DNA from: Apiosordaria backusii
Taxonomy: Eukaryota > Ascomycota > Sordariomycetes > Sordariales > Lasiosphaeriaceae
Assembly (NCBI GenBank): GCA_030549205.1
Contig: JAUKTV010000006.1
Span: forward strand, 1,630,501-1,694,500
Length of the DNA: 64,000 nt
Reading direction: 5' to 3'
The stretch's first letter is position 1; each line of letters begins with the position of its first letter. Below, piece after piece: positions 12,205 to 23,217 of this stretch. Below the pieces are notes generated by a model that saw nothing but the letters and a program-made list of their open reading frames with translations, was not told where the DNA came from and did no database searches. The position numbers and the translations under genes are program-made.

Positions 12205-12292
12205 CCCCTTGTGGTGTAGTTGGCTATCACGTTCGGCTGTAAAGGCATTTATTGATACCGAAAGGTCACCGGCTCGATTCCGGTCGAGGGGA
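12205..12292 (+). tRNA. tRNA-Tyr(GUA)-like gene with intron
   Basis: A full cloverleaf can be drawn. The acceptor CCCCTTG (12205-12211) pairs with CGAGGGG (12285-12291) and is followed by A. The D arm is GTG..CAC with the GG of the loop; the anticodon stem TTCGG pairs with CCGAA; the T stem is ACCGG/CCGGT. The long anticodon loop CTGTAAAGG..GATA reads GTA at positions 34-36 and then holds a probable intron of about 14 nt after position 37, the place where tRNA-Tyr introns sit. C1:G72, A73 and GUA fit eukaryotic tRNA-Tyr identity. Oddities: T54 is C, weakening box B, and the body otherwise looks like tRNA-Val. It may be a real gene or a mildly decayed one. Confidence 0.55.
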
Positions 12293-13605
12293 AAACTCAT
12301 CTTTTTCTTTTCCTTTTTTCTTCCTTTAAGCCCATATATATCCACCACTTTGCTCAGTGCCATGTGAACACCAGAAATTATTCTTATTTCTTGATTTTTT
12401 ATTCCCTACTTGAAGACCCGAAGGGACTCTTCTTTTGTCTGTTCCGCTCAACATGACTCGTGGCTTTTTTGTGGCTGGCAGTTCGACCACCAAACAGTTG
12501 TGCATTTTTGACTGATGGCAAAGACAAAACAATTTCTTGTTATTCATGACAAAGCCCCCTCAAAATCGGCCAGGAGAGCTACTTCCGCCATCCGAAAAGG
12601 CGAGACGGCACATGCAAGCCTTCGATTGTCAATTGCCGGGAACCGAGCAAAAGAAGACATCTGCCGCGATCTCAATACCACAAAACGCGGGGGTGGGTGT
12701 ACGGGTGTGCCTCCTCGTCACGAGCCTTGTATACCTACCTACACCTCACCTCTATTTGTTTTACCCCTTTTCCAGCACCCGGCTCAATTAGGCCGAGTTT
12801 TAACACCCTTCTTCCCCAGCTTCAGATCGTCCCCTACCATTTACCTAGGGTATTTACCCAGAGAAGGATCTACATCTAAACAATTCCCTATCCTGTAATC
12901 CAATCATCATCGTTTCTCTAAAGTTATAGGTGCACGCCTGCTGTTCACTCCAGTCAACTCAATATCTTGCTGTATAGATATAGAGTTTATGCATGGAGCT
13001 TAGTCTTTCAACGTTTCTGGCATAACCAGAAAAGACTCGTTTTTCGAGGGTTTCATATCTTGATCCTGGGTAGAAATAGATGATGGCATCAACTAGTGCG
13101 CATCATTGGTGCACCCAGATATTAGGGGGTGAATGAGTGTGCGCAAGAAAAGATTAGACTCGGAAACTTCACACCTTCTATGTACCTAACCTAAAAGCCC
13201 AATCCATGCACGTTCAATATACCCTCCACCGTGTGAGAAGGATTCCAGATACTGATCCTCCTCCTAGTTGGCGGCAGATAGATGGGCTGCTGCCCCATCC
13301 TCTCGGCTCTCTATCCGAGGGCAAGTAATAAACCAGGCGCGCAAGTCATAGGGTCTGAGCGATATTGGACATGACGACGCCGGCATGTCTTGACGGCACG
13401 GTCGAGATTGGGATTCGGAAGGGGTGGATCGGAGGTGGGATTCGGGAAGTGACTGATGGAGGGAGCCAAAAAGGAAGGGATATGTATATGAATGGAACGT
13501 TCTGTTGCCTTGGTCTCCTTTACCATCCCTCCCTCCAGTCTTTCCCGGCTCACATAAACCAAAGGCCATACCTCTCTTGGGATTGTTGACCAAAAACAGA
13601 CCAAT
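12293..13605. other. Intergenic region upstream of the tyrosinase gene
   Basis: No gene is supported; the frame at 12515-12898 has no domain-like character. A TACCTACCTACAC motif lies near 12729-12741. The tyrosinase promoter is expected in the last few hundred bases. Confidence 0.45.
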
Positions 13606-15115
13606 ATGAGAGGCATCCAGGGTGTCGTGCAGCTGTCACTGCTTGTGGGAGCATGGGGATGGGAATACAGGACGTGAGCAACTGTCTCTCATGCTTCAAA
13701 GCGTTGGGGCTAACAAAGACAATAGTAAGCGCAATCCCGCCATTCCCCTCGATGTAGTCGACAAACTCCAAGATGAGACCATGCCCAAGGTCCAAGCCTG
13801 GCTCGACAAACAGCACAAGGCAGGCAAAGCCAAGAACTGCACGCTCGAGAGTGCTGCTATCAGACAAGAGTGGTATGTCCTCACCTCTTAACTCTGACAA
13901 GTCGTGATGATGCTGACCAACCCAAAAGGAGTGACATGTCTGTCGAAGCCCGCCAAGAATACGTCCGCGCTGTGCTCTGCCTCCAGAAGAAACCTCCCCG
14001 GGCGCCCAAAGACAAGATCCCCGGCTCGCTCAACCGCTTCGACGACTTCGTCGCCACACACATGACCCAAGCGGGCGAATTGCATGGCCCAACGAACCTC
14101 TTCGCTGCCCATCGATACTTCATCTATGTGTATGAGAAAGCGTTGAGAGAGGAGTGCGGATATACGGGGTATCAGCCGGTATGTATTTTCCCGTGCTGAC
14201 CACCGGCATGCTCAGTGACTGACGTGAAGAAAAAGTACATGAACTACGACCGCTACGTCGCCGACCCCTTCAGCTCCCTCCTCTTCGACGGCTCGCCAGC
14301 CAGCATGTCCGGCAACGGCGAACTAGCTCCCTACAATGGCATCCCGCAGCCCTTCCCCCGGCCATACGACCGCATACCGCCCGACCAAGGAGGCGGTTGT
14401 GTGACTACTGGACCCTTCAAAGAGTAGGTTGCCCTCCCTTCTATTTCTGTGCTCCTGACTGACATTCTTCCCCCCAAAAAGCATGGTAGTCTCCCTCGGC
14501 CCCAAGGGCTCCGTCGTGAAGAACATCCCCGCCAACCCCCAGCGCGACGGCCTCGGCTCTAACCCCCGCTGCCTCCGCCGCGACGTCAACCGGTTCAGCG
14601 TCGCCGGCGCCCGTGCGAACTACACCCACCACTTGATCACCCAGCACAAGGACGTCGACAGCTTCTACAACCGGTACCTGGGCCAGCCCCAGCTCAAGAA
14701 CGACCCCAACCCGTGGGGTGTGCACAACGCGGGGCATTACTTGATTGGGGGCGATCCTGGTGGTGTATGTCTTCCCTTCTTGCCTCACCCCATCGAGCAA
14801 TTACTGACGAGAAATACCTATGTGTAGGACTTTTACTGCAGTCCCGGCGACCCTCTTTTCTACTTCCACCACGGCATGCTCGACCGCGTATGGTGGATCT
14901 GGCAGATGCAGGACCCGGAAAAGAGGATCAATGCCGTCCCCGGGCAGACCATGCCTGGAGGCCACAACCACGGTAGAAAGAGGCAGACGACCAAGCCAAA
15001 GAATGTGTTGGACACAATCATTGACCTGGGGTGGACGGCCGGGCCGTTGAGGTTGGAGGAGATGAATGATCAGCTGGGCGGGTATGGAGGGGAGATGTGC
15101 TATATCTATGTTTGA
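13606..15115 (+). CDS. Short secreted tyrosinase / catechol oxidase
   Basis: Six exons (13606-13673, 13726-13872, 13929-14178, 14236-14423, 14482-14764, 14828-15115) give 407 aa. Type-3 copper enzymes of this group oxidise phenols or catechols to quinones. CuA ligands: H116 in VATHMTQAG, H124 in GELHG and H133 in AAHRYF. CuB ligands: H299 and H303 in VHNAGHYL, and the HH of LFYFHHGMLDRVWW (326-327). The N-terminus MRGIQGVVQLSLLVGAWGW looks like a signal peptide. The protein stops soon after the copper domain, with no C-terminal lid region, as in the short secreted catechol oxidases of Aspergillus rather than the 600-aa intracellular tyrosinases. Introns are 52-63 nt with clear branch sites (GGCTAAC, TGCTGAC). 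The substrate cannot be told from the sequence. Confidence 0.92.
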
Positions 15116-15232
15116 TCACCTTTCATTCACAGGAAAGGAACGGCATTATGAGGGAAATATCTTTAAGGTTATGGGATACATGATTCTATTCAGAGGGGGG
15201 TAGTGGGGGGGATTACTTACCCGATTATTTAC

Positions 15233-16684
15233 TCAGTCGTTCTTCCACTTGAATGCATTATTCAACGTCGAGCTGAGAGAACTAGAAGATGTGGTGCTTA
15301 CCTTGAACTGAACAGTAGCTGGTTTAGTGATCTGAACTGGCTCAGTCACCAGATTCGATGATGCAGATGAACCGAACTGAGACTGATATCGCAGTGGATT
15401 AGTAGTGCCGGGTAACAAGACAGTGGTAGTGCCGTCATAGTTGGGGAGGAGAGAGGTAAGTTTGGCCAGTACGGTCTCTTTCTCGCCGTCTAGATACTTA
15501 ACAATGTCAACGTTGAAGCCGGCATCTGGTCGGATGGTAGGCTGCGGCTTGTTTTCCGTGGGAATGGTATCGGAGGAAGGAGAGGGTGCTAAAGGCATGA
15601 GATATTTCCGGACAAGCTTGAAGGAGGTGGTCAGGTAGGACCGAGCCGTGGCGGCAGCGAGGCAAATGTAGGCCCAGAAGATGATGAGCCAGGATGTGAC
15701 CTGGGTGACTGCCGCCTGGGAGTAGGAGACGAGAATGGGAAAGCTGGCGAGAATCGATTGGGCCGTGGTTGAGACCGTAGAGTGTATGGCTGGAATGGTG
15801 GTACCAAGCCAGGACCGGAATGAGGGAATGAGAACAGTGACAGTGTAGGATAGAGCGCTGATGGTTGACCCAGCAGTGTTTGATACTTTGTGAGTAACCG
15901 TTCCGATTATAGTCAAGATCTTCCGAGAGAAGGTGTCGAAAATACTAGACACCGACTTCACTCTGACATTGACCATGGTGCTGGTGGATCTGGACGTAAT
16001 TTTGGCAACTACCTCTGTGACAGACTTGACTTCGCTCGGTTTCCGTACATGCGTTTCTGTTGTAGGCACGGACGCCTTCTGCTTGGTGGATGTCTCTGTT
16101 GCCTCGACTGGCTCCGTTTCTGGTTCTGCCATTGGAAACGGAGCGTACTTTGAAGAGCGAGGCCACCAGGTTAGCTTGTAGAAATCCTCCTGCGCAATAG
16201 CATCCCTCAACATTTGAAGCTTATCTCTCACAATCTCATCCCAGCAGAGTGCGGGAACACCATACCAATCCCGAACACCAGTGTCTCGATGCCAATAGCA
16301 TCTTTCCAAGGGATCAGTGATGGTGACGTAGGCCTCGTGGAATTCGCCCTTCTGTTTGGCAAACAACTCCTGGTCGCCCTTTCCAGACCACAAACCTTTC
16401 TTGTTCTGTTTCTGCAAGGTTTGGAGTAGATCGTTGTAAGCGTCATCAATTTGACCGCGGGTGGAAGCAACGGTTACGCCGAGGATCGAGTAAGGGGTTG
16501 GCTGGGCAATTGAGCCTACGGTTGGGACCCTCGGGTCGGCTGCGATGAACATGGCGAGGAACCAAGAGCTGGCTCCGAAAGCAAGTCGGGCCGTGGGGGA
16601 AACGGACGGGAGGAAGCGGGCACCGAAGTCTGCCAGGGGCAACACCACCATGAGCAGGGCGTACATCGCGCCTGGATTGAACAT
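15233..16684 (-). CDS. Membrane protein with degenerate J-like domain
   Basis: An intronless minus-strand frame; ATG at 16684 has A at -3 and gives 483 aa, while an in-frame ATG at 16729 would add 15 residues. Two hydrophobic segments open the protein (MYALLMVVLPLADFGARF and FGASSWFLAMFIAA). They are followed by PYSILGVTVASTRGQIDDAYNDLL..AKQKGEFHEAYVTITDPLERCYW, which has the layout of a DnaJ J domain (PYxxLGV start, AYxxL helix, AYxxITDPxxR end) but lacks the HPD tripeptide needed to stimulate Hsp70. A Ser/Thr-rich middle follows, with further hydrophobic stretches including SWLIIFWAYICLAAATA. I infer a membrane-anchored J-like protein of unknown role. Its 3' end lies only 117 nt from the tyrosinase stop (convergent). 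Confidence 0.75.
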   Translation of the reverse strand: MFNPGAMYALLMVVLPLADFGARFLPSVSPTARLAFGASSWFLAMFIAADPRVPTVGSIAQPTPYSILGVTVASTRGQIDDAYNDLLQTLQKQNKKGLWSGKGDQELFAKQKGEFHEAYVTITDPLERCYWHRDTGVRDWYGVPALCWDEIVRDKLQMLRDAIAQEDFYKLTWWPRSSKYAPFPMAEPETEPVEATETSTKQKASVPTTETHVRKPSEVKSVTEVVAKITSRSTSTMVNVRVKSVSSIFDTFSRKILTIIGTVTHKVSNTAGSTISALSYTVTVLIPSFRSWLGTTIPAIHSTVSTTAQSILASFPILVSYSQAAVTQVTSWLIIFWAYICLAAATARSYLTTSFKLVRKYLMPLAPSPSSDTIPTENKPQPTIRPDAGFNVDIVKYLDGEKETVLAKLTSLLPNYDGTTTVLLPGTTNPLRYQSQFGSSASSNLVTEPVQITKPATVQFKVSTTSSSSLSSTLNNAFKWKND

Positions 16685-17432
16685 TATGTGTGATGGAAGG
16701 CCTTCCTTCTGAATGTACGTAGGTAACATGAATGTTGTTTGTTTGTTGCTGTGATGCGGTGATAGCAGCTGATGCAGATTCCGTGTTTGTTGGGAAAAAA
16801 TGAATGAGCAGTGCAACAGCGTCCGTAGATGGGCTTGCAGGTTATGTATATCATTGTCCGCTCCTTTGTTCAAACCTTCCAACAATGTCTTGCTTCTGAC
16901 AATTCTTTGTCACCGGCGCACTGTTGCTTCTCTGACAGTTTTGTTCGGCTGTTCTTTGACGACAACAATGCCATTGAGAACATATAGTGAGACCTGCGTT
17001 GGTGGTGATGCCATGGACTGAGTAATCGCTATTTGGTGTGCCATAATCCAAAACAGCAACAGATACTGTTTGCCTACTAGGGTCCAAAGGCAAGTCAAAT
17101 ATGCCCGATTGAAGTAGTCGGAGGCATGGGCGTTGAGTATCACCAGAAGAAAGGGGGTGGTAGTCGGGGTCATTGGTAGGGTCATTTTTTCTCCAGTTGA
17201 TATGGATGGGCATCTCGTGTCTTACCAATCAACGATCGTGTTGAGACGTCTTCAAGATGTCAAGTGCGCCCTTCAAGTCCGTCATGGTTACTCACCCCAC
17301 TTCCCCGCTTCAGGCTGTGACTCAACTTGATCAGATCAGGGCCTGGCATATATACCAGATCTCGACGCCCAAGAGACAACCAAGTTGTCAGACCATCTCG
17401 ACCAGCTACTCTCTTCGGAACTGAGGATCAAA
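16685..17432. other. Divergent promoter region
   Basis: This lies between the starts of the J-like membrane protein (minus) and the PhzF-family gene (plus). A TATA-like box sits at 17349-17354. No gene is supported. Confidence 0.5.
17349..17354 (+). promoter_or_regulatory. TATA-like box of the PhzF-family gene
   Basis: GGCATATATACC lies 79 nt upstream of the ATG at 17433, in the usual place for a fungal TATA element with a short leader. Confidence 0.5.
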
Positions 17433-18380
17433 ATGGCCTCTCTCGGCTTGGACTTCATCACTGTCGACGTCTTCACGTCAACCCGCTATGAGGGGAACCC
17501 CCTAGCGGTCGTCTTCGTCCCCCCTTCCCAACGCTCGTTGGTGACTCAAGAAGTCAAGCAGCGTATAGCTCGCGAGTTCAACCTGTCCGAAACCGTCTTC
17601 CTGCATGCCGAATCCAATGTCAGACCGGATTCCACCACACTCGAGGTCAACATCTTCACGATTGAAGAAGAGCTCCCATTTGCTGGACACCCAACGATCG
17701 GCACTGCCTATCTGGTCCTTCAGCACCTTGGCTGGGGCCACGTCAACACCTTGTTGACAAAGGCCGGGCCCATTCCCATCAAGGTTGAGGGAAGCCAGAA
17801 TGTCGAGGCCGAGATCCCCCACGCGGTTCACGTCCATTCATCGACCCTTTCAAGCCTCCTTGAGAAATCCGAGTCATCAGACATCATCACTGCCGGCCTG
17901 TCACCGCATGATCAGATCCGACAAGCTGAGCTCGCGGGGACGGTGGTGAGCATCGTCAAAGGAATGACTTTCATCCTCGTCAATCTCCCCTCACTTGATC
18001 TTTTGGCCAAAGTGAGAGACTCACCCCGCCTCAACTTTGACAAGATCCCCAACCTGCTGGACAAGGGAGAATGGGAAAAGAGTTTTGTCGGCAGGTACTA
18101 CTATGTTTATACGGAGGAGGGGTCAAAGACAAAGATGCAGACCAGGATGGTGGAATTGGGTTTCGAGGATCCAGCTACGGGGAGTGCGGGGTGCACATTG
18201 AGTGCGTATCTGACCTTGATGGAAAAGAGAGGGGCAAGATATGAGATAACACAGGGCGTTGAGATGGGCAGAAGGAGTGAGATCGTGGTCGAGACGAGCG
18301 TGACTGAGGAAGGCGAGGTCAAGGAAATCCAATTGGGAGGGACTGCGGTGGTGGTTATGAGGGGCAGTGTTGCTGCATGA
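17433..18380 (+). CDS. PhzF-family isomerase/epimerase-like protein
   Basis: Single exon, 315 aa from the first ATG of the frame. Both halves of the diaminopimelate-epimerase fold carry PhzF hallmarks: FITVDVFTSTRYEGNPLAVV at the start, NLSETVFL with the Glu that acts as general acid/base in PhzF, FTIEEELPFAGHPTIGTAYL, and GFEDPATGSAGCTLSAYL in the C-terminal half. Family members catalyse isomerisations or act on unknown small molecules. No phenazine or other pathway genes are nearby, so the substrate is unknown. The protein is close to the usual family length of about 280-320 aa. Confidence 0.9.
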   Translation: MASLGLDFITVDVFTSTRYEGNPLAVVFVPPSQRSLVTQEVKQRIAREFNLSETVFLHAESNVRPDSTTLEVNIFTIEEELPFAGHPTIGTAYLVLQHLGWGHVNTLLTKAGPIPIKVEGSQNVEAEIPHAVHVHSSTLSSLLEKSESSDIITAGLSPHDQIRQAELAGTVVSIVKGMTFILVNLPSLDLLAKVRDSPRLNFDKIPNLLDKGEWEKSFVGRYYYVYTEEGSKTKMQTRMVELGFEDPATGSAGCTLSAYLTLMEKRGARYEITQGVEMGRRSEIVVETSVTEEGEVKEIQLGGTAVVVMRGSVAA

Positions 18381-19113
18381 AGGTAGGTAGATGAAGACGA
18401 GGGGAGGAAAGAGAATCAGGAATTGAAGGGCGCCGATTTGTCATGACCGGATGTTAATTCTCTGAAAGTGAGATTAAGAAGGCGCACTGGTGATGCAAAT
18501 GATCGGAAAACGTTTTAAGATACATTTGCGAGGAAGGTTCAGAAGACATTCGATGACTGGTGCCCGATGGTGAAGCTTTGATCGAGAGCGATGATGCTGC
18601 GTAATATCTTATCGATAAGCCGGGCTCTTATTCAACTGCAACTTCTTGTGCATGAAAGCTTGATCTTAGGTAGCTTTAAATGACCTAATTTGAGCAGGAA
18701 GACGAGAAGCCGAAAAGAAAATATGAGGACTCTATATCCGGAAAGCTGTTATGAGGTCGTGGACGACGGGAGCTTATGCGCACAACGAAGCTGGATTGGA
18801 GGGGAACCCCGAGATAGGGCTCCTTCCAAAGGTGAATTAAATAAATTCGGCATGTTATCTCTTCATGTAGCTGTTCTCATGGTGTATCGAAAAGTACCTA
18901 CCAAACCTTATGCACCAGCACAAGTTATGCTGGATCCTCTCTGGATTTGCTGGTAATGTGCCCAGACCGCCCCACAGAAGTGCAACTTGGAGACTTGAAT
19001 CCGTGCGCGCGGGTCGCGTTCACTTTTGGCAGCCTCCCAGTCCAAGCTGACCGCAGTCGATCTACGGCCAAAAAAAAACCATTTCTTGCGGAGAACAGCA
19101 CCAGATATCCAAA
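18381..19113. other. Intergenic region between PhzF-like gene and PRP19
   Basis: 733 nt, AT-richer than the flanking genes. It must hold the 3' end of the PhzF-like gene and the PRP19 promoter. No gene is supported. Confidence 0.45.
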
Positions 19114-20772
19114 ATGCTTTGCGCACGTATGTTGCCATGGAAAATTGCCGAATCTGAGTTCTTGCTAATGTGATGCAGTTTCTGGCGAGGTTCCCCAGGA
19201 GCCAGTTGTTTCGAGAAAGACTGGTCAGTCTATCGCAGTCGCATCTCGAAGTCGCACTTAGCTAACCCTTCATTGCTCAGGCACTGTCTTTGAGAAGCGC
19301 TTGATCCTCAAGTACATCCAAGAAAATGGCAAAGAGCCAGGCACCGACGAAGAGCTCGACCCCGAAGACCTCCTCGATGTAAAGACCAGCCGTGTCGTCC
19401 GACCCCGCCCCCCAAATTTCACCTCTCTGCCGTCGCTTCTGAAGGCCTTCCAGGACGAGTGGGACGCGTTGGTATTGGAAGCATACAACACAAGGGAGCA
19501 GCTGTCGAGAACAAGAGAAGAGCTCGCGACGGCGCTATACCAGCACGATGCGGCCGTTCGCGTGATCGCACGGCTGACCAAGGAGCGGGACGAGGCCCGC
19601 GATGCCCTTTCCAAGATCACCGTTGCGCCCTCGGCTGGTGGCGCCTCCAATGGCGATGCTATGGCGGTAGATAACGAGGGCCTTCCAGAAGGGTTGGTGG
19701 AACATGTCAATGAGGTGCAGCAACAGTACGTGAACGCCGGGGCTCAGCTGAAAAGGAGTGGCAGGGACACGATGCTGATCATTCTTGCAGATTAACACAA
19801 CGCCGGCGCGAGAAGCGGCCCGTCCCAGAGAACTGGGCAACCCCAGATGAAGTTTCGGCTTTCCAGCAAACTGGACACACCGACCTCTCCGTTTCGCAAG
19901 CCTCCTCTCTCGATGTCGAGTCCGAGTATGCTGTTATCGGCGGTTTGGACGGCAAGGCCGATATCTATTCTATTCAGGGCAACACCGTGGAGCGCTCGCT
20001 TGATATCGGCGAGCCAGTTACGGCTACGGTTTGGACTGGAAGCAAGGTTATCTTGGGTACCTCCAAGGGCTCGGTCAAGGTGGTGGACAGTGGCAACGAG
20101 GTTGCTTCGTTCCAGGTCCACGCCGGTGCTGTGACGGGTCTCACTGTCCATCCCGGTGGCCGCATTCTGGCCTCGGTTGGTATTGACAAGAGCTTTGTCT
20201 TTTATGATCTCGAGACTCTGCAACAGGTGTCTCGTGGTTACACGGATGCTGGTATGTGCTCTTTTATCAAGCCACACAATGACACGCTGCTAACCTGCCC
20301 CTTAGCATTAACATCGTGTGCCTTCCACCCTGACGGCCACTTCCTCGCGGCCGGCACTCAGGCCGGAGACATCAACATTTTCCAGACCAATGATGGCGCC
20401 AAGGTTGTCAACTTTCACCTCGGGGCTCCGGTCCAGGCGCTGGTATTCTCCGAGAACGGCTACTGGTTCGCGGCGACGGGCAAGGGCCAGCAAACGGTTA
20501 CCATCTTCGACCTGCGGAAAGAGGGCGATGCGGCCAAGGCCAAGGAGCTCCAGACGGGCGATGCCCAGTCTCTGGCATGGGACCGCACAGGGCAGTACCT
20601 CGCGACAGTCGGGTCTACGGGCGTCACGGTGCAGATGTATCTCAAGAAAGCCAAGGCGTGGTCTGAGCCTCTGAGGACGAGCGTGCCAGGCACCGCCATC
20701 CGTTGGGGGACAGACGCGAAGTCTCTGGTGACGGTTAATAAGGAGGGCGTGTTATCGGTGCTCAAGGAATAA
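19114..20772 (+). CDS. PRP19: Pre-mRNA-processing factor 19 (U-box E3 ubiquitin ligase)
   Basis: Five exons (19114-19126, 19179-19223, 19281-19725, 19791-20251, 20306-20772) give 476 aa. Prp19 is the core subunit of the NineTeen complex that activates the spliceosome and acts as a ubiquitin ligase in the nucleus. The N-terminus MLCALSGEVPQEPVVSRKTG followed by TVFEKRLILKYI is the U-box start, and PGTDEELDPEDLL continues it (residues 1-70). The tetramerising coiled coil follows at about 75-140 (LLKAFQDEWDAL, ELATALYQHDAAVRVIARL). RPVPENWATPDEVSAFQQT links to the C-terminal WD40 propeller (ALTSCAFHPDGHFLAAGTQ, FSENGYWFAATG, AWDRTGQYLATVG). The first exon has only 13 coding bases, so the start rests on the MLCA match to the family. 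Confidence 0.96.
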
Positions 20773-21506
20773 TGCTATTGGGGGCTACCTGGAGAATGTA
20801 CCTTGGGGGGAATCTGTGAGCTTGTAGTATAGTACAGATGTTTGTTTTCTGCTTTTTCGGTGGCGCCTGAAAATCAGCAATGGAGTTTATTTGTCTTTTC
20901 TGGGTCTGATGAAATGGTATTTCCTTGTGGACAGTTGCTGCCTGCCCGACAATGTTTACGATGATCTCGCACGAGAAGTTCACTTCAGGCACTGGCACAT
21001 TGGCAGGCACAGGCAGGAGGCAAAAGTGGGGCTATTTCAAGCTGTCATTGTTGCAACAGCGGGCGGGTGCGTTCCTTTGCTATTGGCACTGTTTTGATGA
21101 CCGATGCCCTCAGAAGGCGGCAAATCACCGTCTCTAAACTCCGAAGCCACTTCTGTCACCCTAAACAACACCTTATCTCGTCCACGACGCGCGTGAAGAG
21201 GGGGTTTTTACAGCTTCGTCCTGTGCTCTGCTTGTCATTGCTGCTTCAAGACCTTTTGCAGTGTTTGCGCCCCCCCTTCTTGCCTCTCTCTCTCTTGGCC
21301 ATCTTCGACTAGCAGCAACCAGTGCGCCGTGGCGACATCTACTTTGCGCAGCTTAACACCAAGTTCCAGAATTAGCTCGGGCCTCCTACGTTTTTGCCGC
21401 ACTTGTGGAGTTGCCTGAGGGAGAACAAACCGCACCGTACAGCGCTGGATTTAGTGGGGCACGTGGAATGTCATTGTTTGGTTGACCTGCCAAGGAGCAA
21501 GACGTT
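20773..21506. other. Intergenic region between PRP19 and the RING gene
   Basis: 734 nt with no supported gene. Pyrimidine-rich tracts near 21230-21310 may belong to the promoter or leader of the RING gene. Confidence 0.4.
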
Positions 21507-23217
21507 ATGGACAGAAGCTCTCCCGACCTAGGGTTTTACAGCTCTTCAGACAGCCACGACTCTGAATCTGACCAGGACTACGACGACGCCGACGACGATC
21601 ACGCCCACGCCGAGCTCGCGGCCGAGTTTCAGCACCACCTGCAGCATCACTTGCGCCACTACCTCGGCTTTGACTTCGCAGCCGTTGCCGCAAACGCCCA
21701 TCTCCATCCAGACCACGAAGACGAGTACATGAACCACATCCTTGGCGACAGCGACGACCTTGACGACGACAGCTACCTCGACGACATTGAGGGTCTTGAG
21801 GATTTGGAGGACTTGGAGCATCTCGTGGACAGCGAGGAAGGCGACCACAGCGACCACAGCGACCAAAGCGACGAGAGCATTGCCATAAGAAGTTCAAGCG
21901 AGGCATTGTCGGAGGATTCTCTCTTTGTTGACCAGCGCTCGTCGTCACCTAACCGACTGCCCCCCATCGCCCAACTAGTTCCCGAAGTCGGCGGCCCCAA
22001 TTTCGGATCGCGACGCGCCGGAGCCATTGGCAGCATCAACAACGCTGGCCGAGGGTTCGGGTTTGCCTCAGGACCACTTCGTGAAAACGGTCGCGAAAAC
22101 CACAGACTTCAGCCGGGCCAAGAAGCAAACAGGGAAAGCAGTTTTGGCTTAGAATCACTCCATTCGGACGACTTGGCTTTGTTGGACGAGCTCATTGAGA
22201 TGGAAGTCGTACCAAGACCCCCGCGCCGGCCACGCACAATGGCTGCCCCTCCTCGCTCCATGACGCCAGCTGCCAACGCTGTGGTTATCGACTTGACGGG
22301 AGACGATGAGGAAATTGAGCAGCCGCGCGCAAACCCAAACCCCAACCCCCGCCGACAAACTCTGAACCACCGCACGCCTTCCCTCACGCGCAGCGACGGC
22401 AGCCTTCTCGGAAACCCCGGCGCCGCCGACATCATCGACCTTACCATGGACGACCCGGTGGCTGCCCCTCCTCCGCGCCGACTGAATCCTCCTCGCGCCC
22501 AAGCTCGGTTCAACGCCCCGCGCCCTCCCCCCGCCCACGTCCTTGTCGTGGAGGACGATGAGGACGATCTTCCCGCCGGGGCCAGTATCGGGGAAAGTCT
22601 CGGACAAATGATTCACCGTATGCAAAATAGGCTGCAGCCTGCGGTCTTCGGCCTTTTCGGAATACGCGACATTGCGATGCTGGGGCGAGGCTCTGCCAAC
22701 AACCCGCTGGGTGCCAATGGCCCCAATCTCAACTACGGACTCCATCGCGGCGGTCAGGAACGTGCCACTCCCAAGCCTGCTCATGTTCCGCCCAAGCCTG
22801 CTCGGGAAGGGTTTACCCGTGCCACTGGCGAGACCAGCGAGGACGTTGCTGTCTGCCCTGGCTGCGAGGAAGAGCTAAAGTATGACCCAGATGAGACCAA
22901 GGCCAGCATGCCACCGCTCAAGAGGGCCAGAACCAAAAGGGACAATGAAGAGCACTACTTCTGGGCTGTCAAGGACTGTGGACACGTAAGTTAGACCGCA
23001 GCTTGCTCTTTCTCTACGTTTTCTTCTTTTACTGACTTTAATTTACCAGGTGTACTGCAAGAACTGCTATGAAGCACGCAGCAAAGCCAAGTCAGCCCGC
23101 GAGTCTCACTTCCGCCTCACGACTGGGCCCAACAACAAGATGAAGACGCTTTGCAATGTCCCAGACTGCGAGTCAGAAGTGACCAACAAAACAGCTTGGG
23201 TTGGTCTCTTCCTCTGA
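21507..23217 (+). CDS. Acidic RING-finger protein with SUMO-interaction-like motifs
   Basis: Two exons (21507-22985 and 23050-23217) give 548 aa. The C-terminus holds a split RING: AVCPGCEEEL, then DCGHVYCKNCYEAR across the intron, then LCNVPDCESEV. This supplies CxxC, CxH, CxxC and Cx4C zinc ligands, as expected of a ubiquitin ligase. Upstream are two strong SUMO-interaction-like motifs, AVVIDLTGDDEEIE and DIIDLTMDD, plus VLVVEDDEDD. The first 150 residues are very acidic with DHSDHSDQSD repeats. Together, acidic SIMs before a C-terminal RING match the layout of SUMO-targeted ubiquitin ligases (Slx8/RNF4 type); that function is an inference from motifs. The RING has a long insertion between its first two cysteine pairs, unlike canonical RINGs. 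It would act in the nucleus if the inference holds. Confidence 0.8.

Noticed and set aside
21505..21948. Minus-strand frame opposite the acidic RING protein
   Set aside because: Arg/Cys-rich shadow of the Asp/His/Ser-rich plus-strand coding sequence.
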